Part shown: positions 16,968 to 22,200 of the stretch, one piece after another
Numbering within the stretch: position 1 is the first letter of the stretch
Layout: every line of letters begins with the position of its first letter
Source of the DNA: CAYLLN01 sp036496265
Lineage (GTDB): Bacteria > Planctomycetota > Planctomycetia > Pirellulales > Pirellulaceae
Assembly: GCA_036496265.1 (NCBI GenBank)
Contig: DASXLL010000031.1
Span: 1 to 22,200, forward strand
Length of the DNA: 22,200 nt
Direction: 5' to 3'
Translations under genes and position numbers: made by a program
Notes under the pieces: generated by a model
Told to the model about the DNA's origin: nothing
Seen by the model: the letters and a program-made list of their open reading frames with translations, nothing else
Database searches by the model: none

Positions 16968-18554
16968 ATGACGGCACTCCGCACTCGTATGAAACTGCAG
17001 CTGCCGGCTGTTGCGCTGTGCGGAACTCTGCTGCTGTTGGATCTGACCGCACTCCACGCTGCCGATCATTCCCAGCCCAACATCGTCTTTTTGTTCTCGG
17101 ACGATCAGACGGCCCGCGCCGTTGGCTGTTATGGAAATAAGGACGTCGACACCCCCCACCTCGATCAGCTCGCGCGGGAAGGCGTGCGCTTCACCAACCA
17201 CTACAACACTACCTCGATCTGCATGGCCAGCCGGTGCAGCGTCATGACCGGCCTCTACGAGTATCGTCATGGCTGCAACTTCGAGCACGGCGATCTGGAG
17301 CGGCGCTTCATGGACCAGTCGTATCCAGTCCTGTTGCGTCAGGCGGGCTACTTTACGGGCTTCGCCGGCAAAATTGGATTCGTGCTCCAAGGGGAGAAGT
17401 TTGAGGCGCTGGAGCCGCTGTTTGACCGGTGGGCCGGCGGACCAGGTCAAACGTTTTACGAGACGGACAAGAATGCAGGAATTGCCAGATATGCAGAGCA
17501 ATATCCGCATTGTTCGCGGGCTTACGGCGCGTGGGGACAAGATTTTGTGAAAGCGGCCAAGCAGAGCGGCAAGCCGTTCTGTATGAGCATCAGCTTCAAG
17601 GCGCCGCACCTGCCGCCCACGCCGGACCCGATCGACCAGAAACTCTACGAAGCAAAAACGTTTACGCGGCCGGTGAATTACGGTGTCGAAAACGCCAAAC
17701 ACCTCTCGCCGCAAGTGAAGACCAGCCGGGCTGCGACGAGTTATCGCGAATGGGTCAACGATTATGACGGCGCGGCGCGGACCTACTACGCGCTCATCAC
17801 CGGGGTTGATGCTGCCGTGGGCATGATCCGCAAAGCGCTTTCTCGCGAAGGACTTGCCGATAACACGGTCATCATCTTCACGTCCGACAACGGCTACAAC
17901 TCCGGCTCACACGGCTTTGGCGACAAAGTGATTCCCTATGAGGAAGGCTCGAAGTCTCCGTTGATTATTTACGATCCGCGGCTGCCCAAGCAGCACGCCG
18001 GCCAGGTTAGCGCGGCCGTCACGGCGAATGTCGATATGGCGGCCACGATGTTGGCTCTCGCTGGCGTCGCTTCGCCCGCGGGCACCGATGGCAAGAATTT
18101 GCTCCCGCTATTGGCGAATCCCAAAGGACAAGTCCGCGAGGTTCTGCCATTGTTCAATTTCTGGGGAATCCCATCGGCTCAATCGATGGCCGTGGTCACG
18201 GGGGAATGGAAATACATCTACTGGTACTATGCCGCCGATGGAATGCAACCGACGGAAGAACTGTTTCACGTCGGCCAGGACCCCTACGAGATGAAAAGTC
18301 TCGCGAACGATCCAAAATTCCTCTCCGATCTCGTTACGATGCGCTGGTTCTACGACATCGAACTCGCCACAATCCGGGCTAAGGCCGTGAAGGGGCACGG
18401 CCACGAACCGTATTCTGTGCTTTTCAGCCGCACGATTGCGTGGGAGCAAAAGGAGCCGCTGCTCAATGCCACCAAGGTCGGCGGCTCGGGCTGGAATGAA
18501 GGCGACGGAGCAAAGCAAGGGAAAAAAGGAAAGGCGGCGAAGAAACAATCATGA
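16968..18554 (+). CDS. Sulfatase F, divergent, with C-x-A-x-R motif
   Basis: A 528-residue protein whose ATG at 16968 has GAAAGG upstream; an ATG at 16989 is less well placed. The leader runs to about residue 32 ('LHAADHS'). Metal-binding 'SDD' (D45, D46) and 'TSDNGYN' are present. The formylglycine site reads C85-M-A-S-R, alanine replacing the usual proline. GKWH is replaced by G134-K-I-G ('GKIGFVLQG'), so the histidine of that motif is missing. The end is basic (GAKQGKKGKAAKKQS). 'APHLPPTPDPIDQKLYE' suggests the branch of planctomycete sulfatases that act on small or unusual sulfate esters, but this is a guess. Its stop overlaps the start of sulfatase G. Confidence 0.92.
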   Translation: MTALRTRMKLQLPAVALCGTLLLLDLTALHAADHSQPNIVFLFSDDQTARAVGCYGNKDVDTPHLDQLAREGVRFTNHYNTTSICMASRCSVMTGLYEYRHGCNFEHGDLERRFMDQSYPVLLRQAGYFTGFAGKIGFVLQGEKFEALEPLFDRWAGGPGQTFYETDKNAGIARYAEQYPHCSRAYGAWGQDFVKAAKQSGKPFCMSISFKAPHLPPTPDPIDQKLYEAKTFTRPVNYGVENAKHLSPQVKTSRAATSYREWVNDYDGAARTYYALITGVDAAVGMIRKALSREGLADNTVIIFTSDNGYNSGSHGFGDKVIPYEEGSKSPLIIYDPRLPKQHAGQVSAAVTANVDMAATMLALAGVASPAGTDGKNLLPLLANPKGQVREVLPLFNFWGIPSAQSMAVVTGEWKYIYWYYAADGMQPTEELFHVGQDPYEMKSLANDPKFLSDLVTMRWFYDIELATIRAKAVKGHGHEPYSVLFSRTIAWEQKEPLLNATKVGGSGWNEGDGAKQGKKGKAAKKQS

Positions 18555-20197
18555 GCGGACCTTTGCTAACAATTTATGATTCGCGCGCAGTCGCGTTATT
18601 TGCTCTGGGTCTCTTGGCCCATTGGAACGCTGCTGCTGCCGCCTCGCGCCCGAACATCGTTGTTATCTACACCGACGATCAGGGCTACGGCGACATGAGC
18701 GCGCTCAATCCACAGGCCAAGTTCCAAACGCCCAACCTCGATCGACTGGCGCGCGAGGGACTGCTCTTCACGGACGCTCATTGCGCCGACACCGTATGCA
18801 CGCCGTCGCGCTACGCCCTGCTGACCGGTCGCTATAGCTGGCGCACGTCGCTGAAAAGTGGCGTACTCCACGCCGAAGGTGATTGTCTAATCGCGAAAGG
18901 TCGCATGACGGTCGCTTCCCTGCTCCGGGAGCACGGTTACCGCACGGCCATGTTCGGCAAGTGGCATCTTAACATGAGGTTTCCTGGCTCCGTCGGCAAG
19001 CGCGACTGGTCCCAGCCCATCGCCGATGGTCCTACCGAGCACGGTTTCGACGAGTATTTCGGCATTCCCGCCTCGATGAATTACGGCGTGCTGACGTTCA
19101 TCGAGAACAATCGCGTTACCGATCCGCCGTCGCTGTGGACGCATCGCAAGCAGACGCCGGAACACAACACCTTCCGCTTCGTTCCACCCTACGACGCACA
19201 GCCGCAGAGCGACACAGACATTGAGATCGCGCCATCGTTTCGGGACGACATCTGCCTCCAGGTTTGCGCCGAGAAAGCAGTGGAATTCATTGCTCGTCAG
19301 GCGGATGCGGCGAAGGCAGGTAAGCCGTTCTTCCTTTACCTCGCGCTGAATTCACCGCACCTGCCACACTGTGCCGCCGCCGAATTCGTTGGAAAAAGTC
19401 AAGTCGATGCCTATGGCGACTTCATGCTCGAAACGGACTACCGCATCGGCCAGGTATTGGCGGCGCTCGATCGGCACGGTCTGACAGGCGATACGCTCGT
19501 CTTTCAAAGCAGTGACAATGGACCCGAAACAGGCTATGCCGAGCGCCATAACCAATATCACCACGCCAGCAATGGCGAATTCAAGGGAGGCAAGCGCGAT
19601 ATCTACGAAGGCGGTCATCGCGTGCCATTTGTAATGCGCTGGCCAGCGGTTATTAAGGCGGGTCGCACGTGCGAGGAACCTGTCGGCCAGGTCGACTTGC
19701 TGGCGACATGCGCCGACATCGTCGGGGCCAAGTTGCCCTCCAGCGCTGGAGAGGACAGCTACAGCCTGCTAGCCGCAATGCGTGGCGAAGATTATCCGCG
19801 GCCGCTGCGCGGACCGCTGATCCACCATTCCGCCAGCGGCTACTTCGCCATCCGCGATCAGCAGTGGAAACTGAACTTGTTTCGCGGTTCCGGCGGCAGC
19901 CTCGCGCCGCGGCTTATTCGGCCCAAAGGCAGTGAACCGCCGATGGAGCTTTACGATATGAAAGACGATTGGCGCGAAACGACCAATGTTTACGATCAGC
20001 AGCCTGATGTCGTGGGACGCCTGACGACCGCGGCGACCAGAATCGTCCAGGGCGGCCGTAGCACGCCGGGAGTCGCGCAGCAGAACGACGGCCCGCAATG
20101 GTGGTCGCAACTCACTTGGATTTCTGATACCACCGGGTCCGCACTACCGCGAGCCAAGGGGAAGAACGGGAAGGCCAGCCGAAAATCAGATCAATAA
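18551..20197 (+). CDS. Sulfatase G, translationally coupled to sulfatase F
   Basis: The ATG overlaps the preceding TGA as ATGA, so the two are very likely translated as a unit. The 548-residue product has a leader (to about residue 32), 'TDD' (D42, D43), C83-T-P-S-R, 'GKWH' at 136-139, 'SSDNGPE' and a C-terminal domain with 'LYDMKDDWRETTNVYDQQPD'. It fits the broad S1 arylsulfatase class; an 'ENNRV' segment near 185 is typical of a subgroup with a large substrate-side insert. The C-terminus is basic (RAKGKNGKASRKSDQ). The pairing with F suggests that the two act on the same substrate or in sequence. Confidence 0.94.
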   Translation: MSGPLLTIYDSRAVALFALGLLAHWNAAAAASRPNIVVIYTDDQGYGDMSALNPQAKFQTPNLDRLAREGLLFTDAHCADTVCTPSRYALLTGRYSWRTSLKSGVLHAEGDCLIAKGRMTVASLLREHGYRTAMFGKWHLNMRFPGSVGKRDWSQPIADGPTEHGFDEYFGIPASMNYGVLTFIENNRVTDPPSLWTHRKQTPEHNTFRFVPPYDAQPQSDTDIEIAPSFRDDICLQVCAEKAVEFIARQADAAKAGKPFFLYLALNSPHLPHCAAAEFVGKSQVDAYGDFMLETDYRIGQVLAALDRHGLTGDTLVFQSSDNGPETGYAERHNQYHHASNGEFKGGKRDIYEGGHRVPFVMRWPAVIKAGRTCEEPVGQVDLLATCADIVGAKLPSSAGEDSYSLLAAMRGEDYPRPLRGPLIHHSASGYFAIRDQQWKLNLFRGSGGSLAPRLIRPKGSEPPMELYDMKDDWRETTNVYDQQPDVVGRLTTAATRIVQGGRSTPGVAQQNDGPQWWSQLTWISDTTGSALPRAKGKNGKASRKSDQ

Positions 20198-20218
20198 TAG
20201 CTCGACAACAGTCGACAA

Positions 20219-20757
20219 ACTCCTTTTATTGTACCGGTGTTCAAGAAGCACAAAACGGGCAAGCTTCGGGCGATGAAGGGCCGCCCGATCACCGGCGAGG
20301 AATTCGAGCGGCTGCTCGGCAAGGTCGAGGCCGGCATTCTGACTGTGCCGCAGCACGACAAGGCTCCCCGCAAGAATCCTCCGCAGCCGGAAGTATAAGC
20401 GGCGGGGCATTTCCATCGAGGAGTACCGCGAGAAGCGGGAAGCCATCGCGGCTCGCGTTGCCCCGTCATCAAGATACGTGCTACGCAGCCTCTGGGAGTT
20501 GGCCCTTCGCCTGGATGAGTTGATGCATATGGCTTGGGACAAGCCTGGCTACATCACGCCCGAATGGAGGCCGGGCCGGCATCCGGTCCTGCAAATCCCG
20601 TCGGCCATGCAGAAGAACGACACCGAAGAAGAGATACCGCTCCTGCCAGGTTTCGAGCGGCTGCTTTTGGAAACGCCCGAAGACCAACGGCACGGCTGGG
20701 TATTCAACCCGCTGCCGCTGACGTTGTCGAAGGCTCGCCAGAACGCCCGACCGAACT
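20219..20757 (+). pseudogene. Tyrosine recombinase (phage integrase family), decayed copy
   Basis: Two frames together cover part of an integrase. Frame one (20219-20398) includes 'KTGKLRAMKGRPIT' and 'EFERLLGKVE'. Frame two (about 20380-20757) includes 'LRSLWELALRLDELMHMAWD', 'PSAMQKNDTEEEIPLLPGFE' and 'GWVFNP'. Both align with the intact recombinase at 21144-22022. The arginine of the 'LRL' motif remains, but the H-x-x-R box and tyrosine are gone, since similarity ends at about 20750. A frameshift lies between 20370 and 20398. Codon use is GC-richer than the intact copy, so the two are old relatives rather than a recent duplication. Confidence 0.8.
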
Positions 20758-20764
20758 AGAACCT

Positions 20765-21130
20765 TTGATTCTAAAATTTTGTGATGAGTCCCATGCAATC
20801 TGGATCGCTTCAGCCATCACGATCCGGAAACGACTGAAGTCAGGTCGGGTCCGGTTTACTGAAGGCCTTTCTGTTCCGATGCAGGGTAGATTCGGGACCA
20901 AGATTGGCACGTCAGTTCCAGCAGCTGAGGAACTTAAACGGTGGATTATCGATCGATGCGACGAATGGTTCATTGACATCATTGAACCTGATCGCACGAT
21001 CCCAATCGTAATGAAACGGACGAATCATCGTGTGGGCTACGTCCTGCATTTTCTGGCCGATGCGGCATCAAGAGGTCGCAAGTTGACTCCAGAGAGGGTG
21101 ACAGAGTTCGACCTTAGCCCACCGGACTAA
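20765..21130 (+). CDS. Small hypothetical protein between recombinases
   Basis: An open frame continues from the end of the decayed recombinase into new sequence; I take a TTG at 20765 as the nearest start, with an ATG at 20879 as an alternative that would leave 83 residues. The roughly 121-residue product has a basic N-terminal part ('ITIRKRLKSG'), the segment 'MQGRFGTKIGTSVPAAEELKRW' and 'FLADAASRGRKLTPERVTEF'. I do not recognise a family. It ends 13 bases before the recombinase start, so the two could form a unit; a recombination accessory protein is possible but unsupported. It has no clear ribosome binding site. Confidence 0.4.
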   Translation: MILKFCDESHAIWIASAITIRKRLKSGRVRFTEGLSVPMQGRFGTKIGTSVPAAEELKRWIIDRCDEWFIDIIEPDRTIPIVMKRTNHRVGYVLHFLADAASRGRKLTPERVTEFDLSPPD

Positions 21131-21143
21131 GTGCCTGAATTCC

Positions 21144-22022
21144 ATGTATTCGCTTGGGAAGCCACGTTCACCACACACGGTTCGCGGCTATATCACCTGT
21201 ATCCTTTCGATCATCAACTGGGCTTACCTCCAGGGCTGGCTTCCAGCACCGGTTCGAATTCGAAAAATCAAAGTTGGAAAAATGAAGGTGATGAAGGGGA
21301 GGCCAATCACAGAAGTCGAGTTCAAACGGATGCTTCAAAAGGTCCCGGATGTTGTCGGAGAAAAAGCTTCACAATCCTGGAAGTATTTGCTCTGGGGCTT
21401 ATGGCAATCGGCTCTTCGGCTAAACGAATTGATGCACGTCTCGTGGGATATACCTGGGACAATCAGACCAATATGGAAAAAAGATTCACTACCAGTTCTG
21501 GAAATCCCGTCAACAATGCAGAAGAACGATACCGAGGAGGAGATTCCGCTGCTTTCTTGGTTTGAGAAAGTTCTGCTCGAAACACCGGCAGAGCAAAGGA
21601 CGGGCTGGGTTTTCAACCCAGACTCACTGCTACTTAAGCTCGGCCGCAACGTTCAACCGAGGCGGCCGAAGTCTGACTGGGTCGGAAAAATCATCGGGAA
21701 GATCGGTGAGAAGGCCGGCATCATCGTCGAGCATGCGGATGAACGTACCGGGCGGCCTATCAAGTATGCCACGGCACATGACCTACGGAGATCCTGCGGT
21801 GAACGGATGAGAAATGCTGGAGTGCCACCGCTTCTCATTTGCCGAATCCTTCGTCATGCCTCCTGGGAGACAACTAGAAAGCACTACGCTCCTGGAGATG
21901 TTCAGCAGGATGCTGCAATGCTCAAAAAGCTGCTGAGCCCGGCTCCTGAAACCGCTAGCCAGAGGCAGGCCTCTAAGTCGGAAGGCGGTACAGACCACAC
22001 AACTCATAACCAGGACCGATGA
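21144..22022 (+). CDS. Tyrosine recombinase / phage integrase family, complete catalytic domain
   Basis: The 292-residue protein has a short SAM-like core-binding segment at the N-terminus ('SPHTVRGYITCILSIINWAYLQGW', residues 9-32) and then a full catalytic domain. R92 ('ALRLNE'), K127 ('QKND'), H212 and R215 ('AHDLRR'), H238 ('LRHAS') and Y248 ('KHYAPG') correspond to the expected catalytic residues. It would cut and rejoin DNA through the tyrosine. The usual N-terminal arm-binding part is missing or very short, so it may be a small recombinase or N-terminally truncated. It lies beside a decayed relative and mobile-element ends, which suggests an island boundary; no att site could be identified. 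Confidence 0.88.
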   Translation: MYSLGKPRSPHTVRGYITCILSIINWAYLQGWLPAPVRIRKIKVGKMKVMKGRPITEVEFKRMLQKVPDVVGEKASQSWKYLLWGLWQSALRLNELMHVSWDIPGTIRPIWKKDSLPVLEIPSTMQKNDTEEEIPLLSWFEKVLLETPAEQRTGWVFNPDSLLLKLGRNVQPRRPKSDWVGKIIGKIGEKAGIIVEHADERTGRPIKYATAHDLRRSCGERMRNAGVPPLLICRILRHASWETTRKHYAPGDVQQDAAMLKKLLSPAPETASQRQASKSEGGTDHTTHNQDR

Positions 22023-22062
22023 GTTGGCCGGCCAGCTCAATCTTCAGGTTTTTCGTGTCCAG

Positions 22063-22200
22063 TGAGGTGGACCCCAATTGTTGGACAGGTTTTGGGGTTG
22101 GTTAAGGTGAGACCAACGGCCCGCGAAGACCCCTCACAGGTCTCGCGCGGCCGTGGGGCTACGGACACGTATCGGGTCAGAAAAGCGGTTTCCTGAGTAA
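22063..22200. mobile_element. Probable IS3-type element end, cut by window edge
   Basis: From 22063 the sequence starts TGAGGTGGACCCCAATTG and continues TTGGACAGG. IS3-family ends, especially the IS150 group, begin with TG and contain an 'ACCC...TTGTTGGAC' core of this type. No opposite end or complete transposase frame is visible; a partial frame ending near 22200 ('SEKRFPE' and a stop) faintly resembles an OrfA start but is interrupted. Identification rests on the terminal sequence only. Confidence 0.4.

Overview
The window looks like planctomycete DNA, probably a Pirellula-type lineage. The reasons are a paired DUF1549/DUF1553 cytochrome-like protein and DUF1501 protein, a dense set of secreted sulfatases, Tat-type leaders and moderately high GC. 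No rRNA or tRNA is visible, so placement rests on gene content alone.

Layout. The left edge (1-47) holds the first codons of an IS5-type transposase on the minus strand. A secreted protein of unknown function (565-1341, minus) follows, then a broken Gfo/Idh/MocA oxidoreductase start (1725-1910) and an FkbM-type methyltransferase (2362-3159). A two-gene unit (3375-7324) encodes the cytochrome-like DUF1549/DUF1553 protein and its DUF1501 partner. From 7464 to 20197 lie seven sulfatase genes: one frameshifted on the minus strand, three on the plus strand, one on the minus strand, and two translationally coupled on the plus strand. They are diverse paralogues, not recent copies. A decayed group II intron tail (16311-16880) sits inside this array. 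The right end (20219-22200) carries a decayed tyrosine recombinase, a small unknown ORF, an apparently complete recombinase catalytic domain and a probable IS3-type terminus.

How the genes may work together. The sulfatases all carry leader peptides and would act outside the cytoplasm on sulfated substrates, most likely sulfated polysaccharides. Each keeps a formylglycine-type cysteine motif and so depends on a maturation enzyme that is not encoded here. No glycoside hydrolase or transporter is present, so the locus is a desulfation block rather than a full degradation cluster. The DUF1553/DUF1501 pair is a common companion of such loci, but its biochemical role is not established.

The most interesting points are: a duplicated gene junction with a perfect 21-bp-stem hairpin between sulfatases B and C; a sulfatase with a C-x-A-x-R motif and no GKWH motif; lysine-rich tails on five of the seven sulfatases; a single-base frameshift in sulfatase A; and mobile-element debris at both edges and inside the array. 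I did not find a convincing wholly new system.
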